NCBI GenBank assembly: GCA_019638385.1
Contig: JAHBTW010000001.1
Span: forward strand, 248,001-312,000
Direction of reading: 5' to 3'
DNA: 64,000 bases
Source of the DNA: Saprospiraceae bacterium
GTDB taxonomy: Bacteria > Bacteroidota > Bacteroidia > Chitinophagales > Saprospiraceae
Shown here: positions 17,338-27,393 of the stretch, in pieces
Position numbering within the stretch: the stretch's first letter is position 1
Layout: every line of letters begins with the position of its first letter
Made by a program: the position numbers and the translations under genes
Notes under the pieces: model-generated
The model's database searches: none
Told to the model about the DNA's origin: nothing
The model's input: the letters and a program-made list of their open reading frames with translations, nothing else

Positions 17338-19497
17338 ATGAACGTTAAAAACGAAGTACTATACCGGGTCTATTTCATTTTATTTATGGTGGTGATTCCC
17401 GTCGCCCTGATGCTGGTGTATAAAACCATGTATATCAGCTACGCAGAGGGAGATTTTTGGCGGCAGAAAGGAAAAGACATGTATGTAGAGCCGCGCAGTA
17501 TCGAAGCCGACCGGGGCAACATCCTCGCATCCAACGGCCACCTGCTCGCTACTTCCATTCCGTTCTTCGATCTCTACTTCGACCCGAACTCTACCGGCAT
17601 GTCGGAAGAGGATTTCAAAAACAACGTTGATTCCCTGTCTTATCTCATGGCCACTTATGTGGACAACAGCTTTACGCCAGGCGGCTATAAGGAGTACCTG
17701 ATTCAAAAGCGCAAGAGCGGCTCCCGTTATGTGCTCATCAAACAGAAAGCCACTTTTGAAGAAAAGCGCCTCATCGAATCTTTCCCGCTCTTTAGTCTCG
17801 GACAAATGCGCGGCGGATTCATCGTCAATCAGCGCAACGAACGCATGCGCCCCTTCGGCATTTTGGCACAACGCACCATCGGTTATGTGCGCGATAATGC
17901 AAAACCTGTAGGGCTGGAAGCTGTTTTCGATGGCGTTCTCGGTGGAAGGCCGGGCCTTCAGAATATGGTATGTGTGGATAAAGCCAAAGATATATGGCTG
18001 CCCGTAAACGCACTTACGGAGGTAGAACCCCGCCGGGGCGACGATGTAAAAACAACGCTCGACATCAATATTCAGGACATCAGTCAGGAGGCGCTCCTTC
18101 GCGCTATGAACTACCACAACGCCGAGTGGGGTACTGTCGTGGTAATGGAAGTGAAAACGGGCGCCGTGAGGGCCATTGCCAATCTGGGCCGTACAGAGGA
18201 AGGATGGTGGGAAACCTTCAACCATGCAGTCGGAACGGCGATTGAACCGGGTTCTACTTTCAAAATTGCTACGATGATGGCTTTTATGGAAGACGGGATG
18301 CTCGAATTGTCCGACTCCGTTTCCATTGAAAACGGCAAAACCAAGTTTTATGAAGATACGATGGAGGACTCCTCACCTTTCAGCGCCCGTTTAGATACCA
18401 TCACGGTACAACGCGCCTTCGAGATTTCCTCCAACGTAGGGATGGCCAAACTCGCCCAACAGTACTACGGTAAAAAAGAAAAAATCAACCGCAATCAAGG
18501 CGCAGAGCGCTTCATTGAGCGGCTTAAAAGTTTCAACCTGCACCTGCCGACTGGCATAGAAGTAGCCGGCGAAGCGGCACCGTATATAAAGGAGGCATAC
18601 AGCAGCGCCCACGAGTGGAGCGGCACCACCTTGCCCTGGATGGCCATTGGCTATGAATTGCGCCTCACGCCCCTGCAAATACTGACAATGTACAACGCAA
18701 TCGCCAACGACGGGGAAATGATGAAGCCTTATCTCGTTTCTGAAATTCAACGAGACGGCAAAGCGCTGCAAACATTCAAACCCACCGTGGCCAAGCGTCA
18801 AATCGCATCCAAAAGCACCATCAAAAAAGCAAAACTATTGTTGGAGAGCGTAGTGGATCGGGGCACAGCTGAAAAATTGCGCCACCCCGACAGCCTGTAC
18901 CGTTTTGCGGGTAAGACCGGCACGGCGCAGATCGGTTATCGCAAGGTGTCTAACAAAACCTTCATTCGCGGCTATCAGGCTTCTTTCGTCGGGTATTTCC
19001 CGGCCGAAAATCCGGTCTATTCCTGCATCGTAGTTATTAACAACCCGAAGGCCAACGGCTTTTACGGCAGCGACGTGGCCGGCCCTGTTTTCCGCGAAAT
19101 CGCCGATTACTGCTACGTTACCGCTACGGCTACCCACGAGGCAATCAACGTGGCGCCGCCCTTACCTCTGGCCGCCAAACAAATGCCCAACAACAGCATC
19201 GGTTATACCCAAGACATAGAGTACCTGTTGAACAGCCTCAAAGTGCCCTTTTACAAAGAGGCCGCCACCGACTGGAGCACTACCCGCGTGCGCTCCGACA
19301 GTTTGGTATTGGAAAAGCGCACCATTGTTGAAAACATCGTGCCGAATGTGGAAGGGATGGGCCTGCGCGATGCCATCTTCCTCATGGAAAACAGGGGGCT
19401 GAAAGTAAGCGTAACCGGGGTAGGAAAAGTAGCCCGGCAATCCCTCCGGCCCGGCACGCGGGCGCGGGGGCAAACGGTACATTTGACATTAGGATAA
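17338..19497 (+). CDS. ftsI: Penicillin-binding protein FtsI (PBP3) with C-terminal PASTA domain
   Basis: 719 residues: one N-terminal membrane anchor (about 11-28), a dimerisation domain with the conserved IEADRGNILASNG motif, and the transpeptidase domain. Active-site motifs are complete: STFK with Ser306, SSN at 364-366 and KTGT from Lys526. A single PASTA-like domain (about 660-718, beginning VPNVEGMGLRDAI) closes the protein; such a domain is common in Bacteroidota FtsI. It cross-links septal peptidoglycan with FtsW. Only seven bases separate it from murE. Confidence 0.95.
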   Translation: MNVKNEVLYRVYFILFMVVIPVALMLVYKTMYISYAEGDFWRQKGKDMYVEPRSIEADRGNILASNGHLLATSIPFFDLYFDPNSTGMSEEDFKNNVDSLSYLMATYVDNSFTPGGYKEYLIQKRKSGSRYVLIKQKATFEEKRLIESFPLFSLGQMRGGFIVNQRNERMRPFGILAQRTIGYVRDNAKPVGLEAVFDGVLGGRPGLQNMVCVDKAKDIWLPVNALTEVEPRRGDDVKTTLDINIQDISQEALLRAMNYHNAEWGTVVVMEVKTGAVRAIANLGRTEEGWWETFNHAVGTAIEPGSTFKIATMMAFMEDGMLELSDSVSIENGKTKFYEDTMEDSSPFSARLDTITVQRAFEISSNVGMAKLAQQYYGKKEKINRNQGAERFIERLKSFNLHLPTGIEVAGEAAPYIKEAYSSAHEWSGTTLPWMAIGYELRLTPLQILTMYNAIANDGEMMKPYLVSEIQRDGKALQTFKPTVAKRQIASKSTIKKAKLLLESVVDRGTAEKLRHPDSLYRFAGKTGTAQIGYRKVSNKTFIRGYQASFVGYFPAENPVYSCIVVINNPKANGFYGSDVAGPVFREIADYCYVTATATHEAINVAPPLPLAAKQMPNNSIGYTQDIEYLLNSLKVPFYKEAATDWSTTRVRSDSLVLEKRTIVENIVPNVEGMGLRDAIFLMENRGLKVSVTGVGKVARQSLRPGTRARGQTVHLTLG

Positions 19498-19504
19498 AAC
19501 TGCT

Positions 19505-20956
19505 ATGCAACTGCAAGAACTGCTACGCGCCATACAACCGGTAAAAACAGCCGGCAACTTGGAAAGGGAGATAACCCGGATTGATTTCGACTCCCGCAAA
19601 GCAGTGAAAGGCAGTGCATTCGTAGCGATAAAAGGCGTCCATAACGATGGACATACCTACCTTGACAAGGCAGTATTAAACGGCGCGGAGGTCGTCGTTG
19701 TGGAAAACTGGCCGGAACAATTACCGGAGGGAATCGCCTGCATTCAGGTGTCCGACAGCGCGCAGGCATTAGGCTTGCTCGCTTCTGCTTTCTACGGCTA
19801 CCCTTCACGGCAGTTGCGATTGGTCGGCGTGACCGGTACCAACGGCAAAACCACCACCGCCACCTTGCTCTTCGGCCTGCATCAGGCGTTGGGTTATAAG
19901 TGCGGACTGATCTCGACCATCGAAAATAAGATCGGCGAGGAGGTGTTGCCCTCCCTTTACACCACGCCCGATGCGGTGGCGCTCAACGGCCTGCTCGCCG
20001 ATATGGCGGCACGCGGATGCGATTTCGCCTTCATGGAGGTCAGTTCGCATGCCATTGACCAAAAGCGCATCGCCGGATTGGAGTTTGCAGGGGCGGTTTT
20101 TACCAACATCACACACGACCACTTAGACTACCACAAGACTTTTGACAACTACATCCGCGCCAAAAAAGCACTCTTCGACGGGCTGAGCAAAACGGCTTTC
20201 GCATTGGTGAATACCGACGACCGCCGGGGCATGGTGATGGTGCAAAATACCCGTGCAACCGTGCATCGCTACGCCCTGCGCAGCCTCGCCGAATTCAAAG
20301 CCAAAATTTTGGAAAACAGCCTCGAAGGCTTGCATCTCGAATTGGACGGCTTTGACTTCTACGCCCGCTTAGCCGGCGAATTCAACGCTTACAACCTGCT
20401 GGCGGTATATGCCGTAGCGGTGTTGTTGGGCCACGACAAAGCGGAGGTGCTCACCGCGCTGAGCCGCCTGAAAACGGCAGAAGGCAGGTTTGATACCATC
20501 AGCGATTCGGAGCGGCGCATCACGGCCATTGTGGATTACGCCCACACCCCCGACGCGCTGGAAAAGGTGCTTCAAACCCTTGCCAAACTGCGCGGCGCAA
20601 CGGGACGAATCATTACCGTGACCGGTTGCGGCGGCGATCGCGATAAAGCGAAGCGGCCCCTCATGGCCAAAGCCGCCTGCGAATTGAGCGACTCGGTGAT
20701 TCTCACCTCCGACAATCCGCGCAGCGAAGCGCCGGAGGATATACTCGCCGACATGCAAAAGGGCGTACCTATTACGGCGGCAGCAAAAGTGCTGACCATT
20801 GCCGACCGCAGGCAGGCCATACGAACCGCCTGCCATCTGGCCCAACCCGGCGATCTCATACTCGTAGCCGGCAAAGGCCATGAAAAATATCAGGAAATCC
20901 AGGGGGTAAAGTACCCCTTCGACGATAAAGAGGAATTGCGCGCAGCGCTGAGTTGA
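19505..20956 (+). CDS. murE: UDP-MurNAc-L-Ala-D-Glu:meso-diaminopimelate ligase
   Basis: 483 residues. Mur-ligase ATP loop GTNGKTT at 111-117, and the carbamylated-lysine region follows. The third-residue specificity motif is DNPR at 403-406 followed by SE, which marks meso-diaminopimelate rather than lysine enzymes. It adds the third amino acid to UDP-MurNAc-dipeptide in the cytoplasm. The following 75-base gap contains AGCTCG-rich repeat sequence before mraY. Confidence 0.96.
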   Translation: MQLQELLRAIQPVKTAGNLEREITRIDFDSRKAVKGSAFVAIKGVHNDGHTYLDKAVLNGAEVVVVENWPEQLPEGIACIQVSDSAQALGLLASAFYGYPSRQLRLVGVTGTNGKTTTATLLFGLHQALGYKCGLISTIENKIGEEVLPSLYTTPDAVALNGLLADMAARGCDFAFMEVSSHAIDQKRIAGLEFAGAVFTNITHDHLDYHKTFDNYIRAKKALFDGLSKTAFALVNTDDRRGMVMVQNTRATVHRYALRSLAEFKAKILENSLEGLHLELDGFDFYARLAGEFNAYNLLAVYAVAVLLGHDKAEVLTALSRLKTAEGRFDTISDSERRITAIVDYAHTPDALEKVLQTLAKLRGATGRIITVTGCGGDRDKAKRPLMAKAACELSDSVILTSDNPRSEAPEDILADMQKGVPITAAAKVLTIADRRQAIRTACHLAQPGDLILVAGKGHEKYQEIQGVKYPFDDKEELRAALS

Positions 20957-20957
20957 A

Positions 20958-21006
20958 AAGCTACGAGACTGCCACTCGAAGCTCGCGGCTCAAAGCTCGC
21001 AGCTAT
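20958..21006. repeat. AGCTCG-rich dispersed repeat (copy 1)
   Basis: The words AAGCTACGAGACTG, CGAAGCTCGCGGCTC and AAAGCTCGCAGCTAT occur in series. Close relatives lie at 31104-31176 and 48681-48705, always just after a gene. The run TCAAAGCTCGCAGCTAT is shared exactly with the copy after ftsZ. Confidence 0.6.
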
Positions 21007-21031
21007 TTAAAGAACAACAATTGACAACCGT

Positions 21032-22297
21032 ATGCTAATAGGCCTGATCGAATGGTTGCAAAAACTATTCGGCGACATACCCGGGGCAGGGCTGTTTCAG
21101 TACATCACCTTCCGTGCCGGTTTGGCGATGATCCTCTCGCTGATCATTTCGATGATCTTCGGCGGGCGCATCATCCGTGCCCTGCGCAAAATGCAGGTGG
21201 GCGAAACCGTGCGCGACCTCGGCCTCGAAGGCCAAAAACAGAAAGAAGGCACGCCTACAATGGGAGGCGTCATTATTATAATGGCCATTTTGATTCCCTG
21301 CCTTTTAGTCGCGCAGTTGGACAACGTGTATATCATCCTCATGGTCGTGGCGACCGTTTGGATGGCCATCATCGGTTTTGTGGACGATTACATCAAGGTC
21401 TTTCTCAAAAACAAAGCCGGCTTGTCGGGGAAGTTCAAAATCCTCGGTCAGGTGGGCTTGGGGCTTATCATCGGTATCACCATGATGGTGAGCGACGATG
21501 TGGCGGTGCGCATCAACACGGAAACGGCGGAGCAGGTCGGGTTCAGCGAGCAGCAAGTCATCAAAGGCCCGTTTTACATAGACGAAAGCAACACCGTAGT
21601 GGAAAAAGCCGACTACAAAGCCAGCCTGACCAACGTGCCGTTTATGAAAGGCAACCGCTTCGACTACGCCTGGATACTGCCGATAGACAAGGCAAAAGCC
21701 GAGCGCTGGGTGTGGCTGCTGTTCATACCCATTGTGATTTTTATCGTCACTGCGGTATCAAATGCGGCCAATTTGACAGACGGGATAGACGGCCTGGCCA
21801 CCGGCGTATCGGGCATCATCGGCGCTACCTTGGGCATATTTGCGTATGTGTCGGGCAATGCCATTGCCGCCAATTATTTAGACATTCTGCACCTGCCGGG
21901 CACGGGCGAGTTGGTGGTTTTTGCGGCATGCCTGGTGGGCGGCTGCATCGGGTTTTTGTGGTACAATGCTTTCCCGGCTCAGGTATTTATGGGCGATACG
22001 GGCAGCCTTACGCTGGGCGGCATTATTGCGGCATTGGCCATTTTGTTGCGCAAAGAATTACTCATACCGGTGCTCTGCGGCATTTTTGTGATGGAGAACC
22101 TCTCCGTGATGTTGCAGGTAGCTTGGTTTAAATACACCAAACGCAAATACGGCGAAGGCCGTCGTATCTTCAAAATGTCGCCATTGCATCACCATTACCA
22201 GAAGCTGGGGATGCACGAGAGCAAAATTGCAACGCGCTTCTGGATTGTAGGAATATTACTGGCGGTCGTGACCGTCATCACTTTAAAGATTCGATAA
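21032..22297 (+). CDS. mraY: Phospho-MurNAc-pentapeptide transferase
   Basis: 421 residues, about 60 longer than most MraY. It forms lipid I from UDP-MurNAc-pentapeptide and undecaprenyl phosphate in the inner membrane. Conserved motifs include GTPTMGG near residue 75, GFVDDYIKV (catalytic aspartates), NAANLTDGIDGLATG and the late FKMSPLHHHYQKLG. About ten transmembrane helices are visible. The extra length is a polar loop between helices (about residues 160-220, containing EQQVIKGPFYIDE), which is known in Bacteroidota MraY. Confidence 0.96.
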   Translation: MLIGLIEWLQKLFGDIPGAGLFQYITFRAGLAMILSLIISMIFGGRIIRALRKMQVGETVRDLGLEGQKQKEGTPTMGGVIIIMAILIPCLLVAQLDNVYIILMVVATVWMAIIGFVDDYIKVFLKNKAGLSGKFKILGQVGLGLIIGITMMVSDDVAVRINTETAEQVGFSEQQVIKGPFYIDESNTVVEKADYKASLTNVPFMKGNRFDYAWILPIDKAKAERWVWLLFIPIVIFIVTAVSNAANLTDGIDGLATGVSGIIGATLGIFAYVSGNAIAANYLDILHLPGTGELVVFAACLVGGCIGFLWYNAFPAQVFMGDTGSLTLGGIIAALAILLRKELLIPVLCGIFVMENLSVMLQVAWFKYTKRKYGEGRRIFKMSPLHHHYQKLGMHESKIATRFWIVGILLAVVTVITLKIR

Positions 22298-22305
22298 TCG
22301 GAGCC

Positions 22306-23628
22306 ATGAAAATTGCCATACTGGGAGCCGGAGAAAGCGGAACGGGAGCGGCCTTGCTGGCCAAAGCTCGCGGGCACGAAGTGTTCGTGTCCGATTCGGG
22401 CGCCGTGCAGGAGCACTACCGGCAGGAGTTGGCAGCCAACGGCATTCCTTTCGAGGAGGGCAGCCACACCTGGGAGCGCATGCTCAGCGCCGATGAAGTG
22501 GTGAAAAGCCCCGGCATCCCCGACAAAGCGCCTTTGGTAAAAGCTTTGCGCGAAAACGGCGTGCCGGTGATCTCTGAAATCGAATTTGCAAGCCGCTATG
22601 CCGCTGCGTTCACCATCGGCATAACCGGCAGCAACGGCAAAACCACAACCACCCGTCTCGTGTGGCATCTGCTGCAAACGGCAGGGCTGAACGCAGGGCT
22701 GGGCGGCAACGTAGGCTACAGCTTCGCACGATTGGCGCTGGAAGGGAAATGGGACTATTATGTGCTGGAACTGAGTAGCTTTCAACTTGACGGCGTGGCG
22801 CAGTTTCGCCCCGACATCGCACTGCTGCTCAACATCACGCCCGACCACTTAGACCGCTACGATTACCGCATGGAAAACTATGTGGCGTCCAAGTTCAGAA
22901 TTGCCATTAATCAGCGCCCGGAAGATATTTTCATCTTCAATACCGACGACCCGAACATAACCGCATATATGCAGCAAAACCGCATAGCAGCGCGCTGCAT
23001 CCCCATCGGCGAAAGCGCCATAGAGGGAACCCGGATAAAGGCCGGCGCTATGACTTTTGACATGAGCGCCACACCGCTGCAAGGCCGCCATAACTATATG
23101 AATGCCTTGTTTGCCGTGCAGACTGCGCAGGCGCTCGGCGTATCGGAGGCGGCCATCCGGGAGGGGTTGAACAGCTTTGTGAATGTGCCGCACCGTATGG
23201 AATTGGTGGGCGAAGTGGCCGGCGTCCGATACATCAACGATAGCAAAGCTACCAATGTGGACGCCGTTTTTTACGCGTTGGATGCTATGACCACGCCCGT
23301 CGTGTGGGTGGTAGGCGGGCAGGATAAAGGCAACGACTACGAACCCGTGCAGCAGCTCGTACGCGACAAGGTGAAAGCCATTGTGTGCCTCGGCGCCGAC
23401 AACCGGAAAATCGTGGAGGTATTCCGCAACGACGTGCCCCGCATCGAGGAGACCCAAAGCGCAGAAGCCGCCGTGCGCGTCGCGGCAAGCCTGGCCGAGC
23501 CGGGCGACACAGTTTTACTGTCGCCGGCCTGTGCCAGTTTCGATCTTTTTCGCAACTACGAAGACCGGGGCGATCAATTCCGGGAGGCCGTTTTGAAAAT
23601 CAAACAAGAAACAGAAGCAACGAAATAA
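22306..23628 (+). CDS. murD: UDP-MurNAc-L-alanine:D-glutamate ligase
   Basis: 440 residues. N-terminal Rossmann-like UDP-binding domain (MKIAILGAGESGTGAALLA), central ATP loop GSNGKTTTTR, the INDSKATN motif of the C-terminal domain and the late VLLSPACASFDLF motif all match MurD. It adds D-glutamate to UDP-MurNAc-L-Ala in the cytoplasm. It follows mraY by eight bases and precedes ftsW by seven, so it is part of one transcript. Confidence 0.96.
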   Translation: MKIAILGAGESGTGAALLAKARGHEVFVSDSGAVQEHYRQELAANGIPFEEGSHTWERMLSADEVVKSPGIPDKAPLVKALRENGVPVISEIEFASRYAAAFTIGITGSNGKTTTTRLVWHLLQTAGLNAGLGGNVGYSFARLALEGKWDYYVLELSSFQLDGVAQFRPDIALLLNITPDHLDRYDYRMENYVASKFRIAINQRPEDIFIFNTDDPNITAYMQQNRIAARCIPIGESAIEGTRIKAGAMTFDMSATPLQGRHNYMNALFAVQTAQALGVSEAAIREGLNSFVNVPHRMELVGEVAGVRYINDSKATNVDAVFYALDAMTTPVVWVVGGQDKGNDYEPVQQLVRDKVKAIVCLGADNRKIVEVFRNDVPRIEETQSAEAAVRVAASLAEPGDTVLLSPACASFDLFRNYEDRGDQFREAVLKIKQETEATK

Positions 23629-23635
23629 ACATACC

Positions 23636-24775
23636 ATGACACTACTAAACAGGATCAATGCAGAGCTAAAAGGCGACCGGGTCATCTGGGCGATTGTCGC
23701 CGTATTGGCCATTTTTTCCGTATTGGTGGTGTACAGCTCCACCGGCACGCTGGCCTGGCGGGAGCGGGGTGGCAATACGGAAGCATATCTGTTCAAACAC
23801 ACCATGATACTGGGTCTCGGCCTCACGCTCACCTACCTCACCTATCTGATGCACTTCAGACGCTTTGCCAAGTGGGCGCCAATTTTACTGCTCGTCACTG
23901 TGCCGCTGTTGTTGCTCACTATTGCTTACGGGGTAGAGATCAACGATGCCCGGCGTTGGCTGACGATACCGGGTTTGGGCCTGAGTTTTCAAACCTCCGA
24001 CTTTGCGAAAATAGCGCTCATTATATATGTGGCGCGCGAAATATCATCAAAGCAGGACTACATCAAAGATTGGAAGCACGCCTTCGTGCCCATCATCGTT
24101 CCGGTATTGATTGTGTGCGGCCTCATAGCGCCCGCGAATCTTTCCACAGCGGTGTTGCTCATGGGGATATGCATCGGCATGATGTTCATCGGGCGGGTAT
24201 CGCTCAAGTACATCGGGTTGTTGGTGTTGCTCGGCGTGGTGTTGTTTTCCGCCTTGATTTTTATGGGCGAATTTTTCCCGGAGTACATCCGGGTGGGCAC
24301 CTGGGTGTCGCGGATGACGGACTTCGTTGACAACCCGCAGGGCAGTTTCCAGGTGCAGCAGGCTAAGATTGCGATAGCCAACGGCGAGTGGCTCGGCAAC
24401 GGACCGGGCAACAGTATGCAGCGCAACTTCCTGCCCTCGCCGTATTCGGACTTTATTTTCGCGATAATATGCGAGGAGTACGGCGCGCTGGGCGGCACGG
24501 TGATCGTGTTGTTGTATGTGGCGCTGTTTTTCAGAGTTACCCGTTTGGTGACCAAAAGCGCCAAAACCTTCGGGGCCATGCTGGCCGTGGGATTGACTTT
24601 GCTGCTGGTGATGCAGGCGTTTGCCAACATCGCGGTATCGGTGCATTTGGTGCCGGTCACGGGGCTGTCCTTGCCGATGATCAGTATGGGCGGTACTTCT
24701 ACTTTGTTTTCGTGTATCGCCTTCGGAATAATTTTGAGCGTAAGTAAACACATAGAGGCTACGGCCGAAAATTGA
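23636..24775 (+). CDS. ftsW: Septal peptidoglycan polymerase FtsW (SEDS family)
   Basis: 379 residues with about ten transmembrane helices. SEDS motifs are present: GVEINDARRWL early, FQTSDFAKIALIIYVAREI, GNGPGNSMQRNFLPSPYSDFIFA (loop with the catalytic aspartate region) and the terminal TGLSLPMISMGGTS. FtsW polymerises lipid II into glycan strands and works with FtsI at the septum. The stop overlaps the proposed TTG start of murG by three bases. Confidence 0.95.
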   Translation: MTLLNRINAELKGDRVIWAIVAVLAIFSVLVVYSSTGTLAWRERGGNTEAYLFKHTMILGLGLTLTYLTYLMHFRRFAKWAPILLLVTVPLLLLTIAYGVEINDARRWLTIPGLGLSFQTSDFAKIALIIYVAREISSKQDYIKDWKHAFVPIIVPVLIVCGLIAPANLSTAVLLMGICIGMMFIGRVSLKYIGLLVLLGVVLFSALIFMGEFFPEYIRVGTWVSRMTDFVDNPQGSFQVQQAKIAIANGEWLGNGPGNSMQRNFLPSPYSDFIFAIICEEYGALGGTVIVLLYVALFFRVTRLVTKSAKTFGAMLAVGLTLLLVMQAFANIAVSVHLVPVTGLSLPMISMGGTSTLFSCIAFGIILSVSKHIEATAEN

Positions 24776-25929
24776 AAAGTATTTTGACAAACGCGACACA
24801 GCACCGATCCAAAGCGCCGCGCATTCTCATCAGCGGCGGCGGCACAGGAGGCCATGTCTTCCCGGCCATCGCCATAGCGGATGCGCTGCGTAAGCGGGTT
24901 CCCGATGCGGACATACGCTTTGTGGGCGCTTTGGGTAAAATCGAGATGGAGAAAGTTCCGAAAGCGGGATACCCCATCGAAGGGCTGTGGATCAGCGGGT
25001 TTCAGCGCAAGCTGACCTTGGGCAATCTGCTCTTTCCCGTCAAACTGCTCAGCAGTATGTGGAAAGCGCGGCGCATTGTGCGCGGCTTTCGCCCCGATGT
25101 GGCGGTGGGCGTAGGCGGTTATGCGAGCGGTCCGGTGTTGGAAGTGGCTTGCCGAATGGGTATTCCCACCCTCATACAAGAGCAAAACTCCTACGCGGGG
25201 GTCACCAACCGCCTGTTGGCTGCGAAGGTGAACCGGGTGTGTGTGGCCTATGAAGGCATGGAGCGCTTTTTTCCGGCGAAAAAAATGGTGCTCACGGGCA
25301 ATCCGGTTCGTGCAGGATTGACAGAGCGCGGCGCCGGCAGAGCAGAAGCGGCGGCGCATTTCGGATTGGAAGCCGACCGGCCGGTACTGTTCGTTTTTGG
25401 CGGAAGCCTCGGCGCCTTGTCCATCAATCAGGCCATGGCTGCCAATGCGGAGAAGATAGCCGGACGCCCCGAACTTCAGGTGCTGTGGCAAATCGGCAGC
25501 TTGTATGTGGAGCAATTCGCGGCATCCGAAACGGCCCAGCTGCCCAATGTGCGCGTGTTGCCCTTCGTGGATCGCATGGACTTGGCCTACACGCTCGCCG
25601 ATGTGGTGGCCGGAAGAGCCGGCGCTCTGACTATTTCGGAGTTGTGTTTGGTTGGAAAACCGGCTATACTCATCCCTTCGCCAAACGTGGCAGAGGACCA
25701 TCAAACCAAAAACGCACAGGCTTTGGCCGACAAAGATGCGGCCATCCTCCTGCCGAATGCGGCAGCCGGCGCGCGCATCATGGACATAGTTTTTGAACTG
25801 CTGGATAATGAAGAACGCCGCCTGGAGCTTTCCCGCAACATTCGTGCATTGGCTCGTCCAAACGCAGGGGATGACATAGCGGAGGAGGTGCTGAAGCTGG
25901 CGGAGGGGGGCAGAGGGCATAGTGCATAG
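24772..25929 (+). CDS. murG: UDP-GlcNAc:lipid I N-acetylglucosaminyltransferase
   Basis: 385 residues if started at TTG 24772, which overlaps the ftsW stop (TTGA). No ATG precedes the conserved domain, so a TTG start is likely. The GT-B glycosyltransferase motifs are ISGGGTGGHVFPA near residue 20, GGYASGPVL, IQEQNSYAGVTNRLL, FGGSLGALSIN, and the donor-site GRAGALTISEL plus PSPNVAEDHQTKNAQAL. It makes lipid II at the inner face of the membrane. The C-terminus is followed by a palindromic repeat before murC. Confidence 0.95.
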   Translation: MKSILTNATQHRSKAPRILISGGGTGGHVFPAIAIADALRKRVPDADIRFVGALGKIEMEKVPKAGYPIEGLWISGFQRKLTLGNLLFPVKLLSSMWKARRIVRGFRPDVAVGVGGYASGPVLEVACRMGIPTLIQEQNSYAGVTNRLLAAKVNRVCVAYEGMERFFPAKKMVLTGNPVRAGLTERGAGRAEAAAHFGLEADRPVLFVFGGSLGALSINQAMAANAEKIAGRPELQVLWQIGSLYVEQFAASETAQLPNVRVLPFVDRMDLAYTLADVVAGRAGALTISELCLVGKPAILIPSPNVAEDHQTKNAQALADKDAAILLPNAAAGARIMDIVFELLDNEERRLELSRNIRALARPNAGDDIAEEVLKLAEGGRGHSA

Positions 25930-25933
25930 GGGC

Positions 25934-25957
25934 TGCCCTGAGCGAAGTCGAAGGGCA
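25934..25957. repeat. Palindromic repeat, CTGAGCGAAGTCGAAGG family
   Basis: TGCCCT and AGGGCA arms flank the core GAGCGAAGTCGA. The related core GAGCGGAGTCGA is found inside a coding region at 36566-36593. Located in the 99-base murG-murC spacer. Confidence 0.6.
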
Positions 25958-26028
25958 AATGAGCAAAAGGCAAATGAGCAACCGCCTACTGACACAACTG
26001 ACAACTCACAACTCACAACTGATAATAA

Positions 26029-27393
26029 ATGAACCTGAACGACATACATAAAATCTACTTCATCGGAATCGGCGGCATAGGCATGAGCGCACTGGCCCGG
26101 TATTTCCATGGGCGCGGGGTAGAAGTGTTCGGGTACGACAAAACGGAAACACAACTGACGCGCACGCTCGCAGCGGAAGGCATGGACATACACTACACCG
26201 ACAACCCGACAGGCATTCCGGAGGGAATAGACCTCGTGGTGTTTACGCCCGCGGTGCCTTCCGATCTGAAAGAACTGGAATATTTCCGCAGCAAAGGCTA
26301 CGCGGTGAAAAAGCGCTCGGAAGTATTGGGCATCATCAGCCGGGGTATGAAAACGGCGGCCATTGCCGGTACACACGGCAAAACCACGACCTCCTCGCTC
26401 TGCACCTGGCTCCTGCGCAGCGGCGGCATTGACTGCTCTGCTTTTCTGGGCGGTATTGTGCGCAATTTCGGGTCCAACTTCGTGGAGGGCCGCAGCGAAT
26501 GGGTGGTGGCAGAGGCCGACGAATACGATCGCTCTTTCCTCCAACTCGACCCCGATCTGGCTGTCATTCTCTCTATGGATGCCGACCACTTAGACATATA
26601 CGGCGACCGTGAAAGCATGGTCGAAACCGGCTACAAGGCATTTGCCGCAAGGCTCAAACCCGGTGGAAAACTCTTTGTACAACACCGCTGGGCGGCAGAA
26701 TTTCCCGGCGCCCGTTCATTCGGCATTGATGCCGGCGACTGCCGGGCCGAAAACGTACGCGCCGAAGAAGGCTTTTTCGCTTTCGACTATGTGAGCGACG
26801 AGGCCGTGCTGCGCAACCTGCGCTCTACCATGCCGGGCCGGCACAACGTGGAAAATGCCGTGGCGGCTATTTCCATTGCATTAGCGGCCGGGGCGCAGGA
26901 AGAAGGCATTCGGCGCGGGTTGGAAATTTTTACGGGGATTCAACGCCGCTTTGAAATTGTGTATCGCGACCGGGAGCATGTGTATGTGGATGATTATGCG
27001 CACCACCCTTCCGAGTTGGAGGCCGTTATCGGCGCGGCGCGGGAGTTTTTTCCCGGCAGGAAGATCACCGGCGTGTTTCAGCCGCACCTGTACAGCCGCA
27101 CCCGCGATTTTGCAGCAGGATTTGCGCAGGCGCTCGACCGATTGGACGAAGTGTTGCTGCTCGATATTTATCCGGCACGGGAAGCGCCCATTCCGGGGGT
27201 GAGCGCAGACACCATTGCCGGTTTGATGAAAAACAAATCGCTGGTGCGGATTGCCAAACCAGAACTGATGGAAGAACTGAAAAAGAGTCCCATAGAAGTG
27301 CTGCTCACGGTAGGCGCGGGCGATATAGACACGTTGGTGGAACCCATCCGAAAGTGGTTGGCGGCGGAAACAAAAAATGAAAGAAAGCCATGA
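26029..27393 (+). CDS. murC: UDP-MurNAc:L-alanine ligase
   Basis: 454 residues. N-terminal glycine motif FIGIGGIGMSALAR, ATP loop GTHGKTTTSSL, EADEYDRSF and DDYAHHPSE are diagnostic of MurC. It adds the first amino acid, L-alanine, to UDP-MurNAc. Before the ATG is a short run of ACAACTC repeats (25990-26020). The stop codon overlaps the start of ftsQ (ATGA). Confidence 0.96.
   Translation: MNLNDIHKIYFIGIGGIGMSALARYFHGRGVEVFGYDKTETQLTRTLAAEGMDIHYTDNPTGIPEGIDLVVFTPAVPSDLKELEYFRSKGYAVKKRSEVLGIISRGMKTAAIAGTHGKTTTSSLCTWLLRSGGIDCSAFLGGIVRNFGSNFVEGRSEWVVAEADEYDRSFLQLDPDLAVILSMDADHLDIYGDRESMVETGYKAFAARLKPGGKLFVQHRWAAEFPGARSFGIDAGDCRAENVRAEEGFFAFDYVSDEAVLRNLRSTMPGRHNVENAVAAISIALAAGAQEEGIRRGLEIFTGIQRRFEIVYRDREHVYVDDYAHHPSELEAVIGAAREFFPGRKITGVFQPHLYSRTRDFAAGFAQALDRLDEVLLLDIYPAREAPIPGVSADTIAGLMKNKSLVRIAKPELMEELKKSPIEVLLTVGAGDIDTLVEPIRKWLAAETKNERKP

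Noticed and set aside
17247..17348. Small open frames of 24-33 codons between ftsL and ftsI.
   Set aside because: Too short, overlapping frames without hydrophobic or conserved pattern; no promoter or terminator. Most likely spacer.
24058..26589. A long open frame (over 800 codons) on the - strand across ftsW, murG and murC.
   Set aside because: It is antisense to three well-identified genes and its residues are rich in His, Arg and Gln without any domain. It reflects codon bias of the sense genes.
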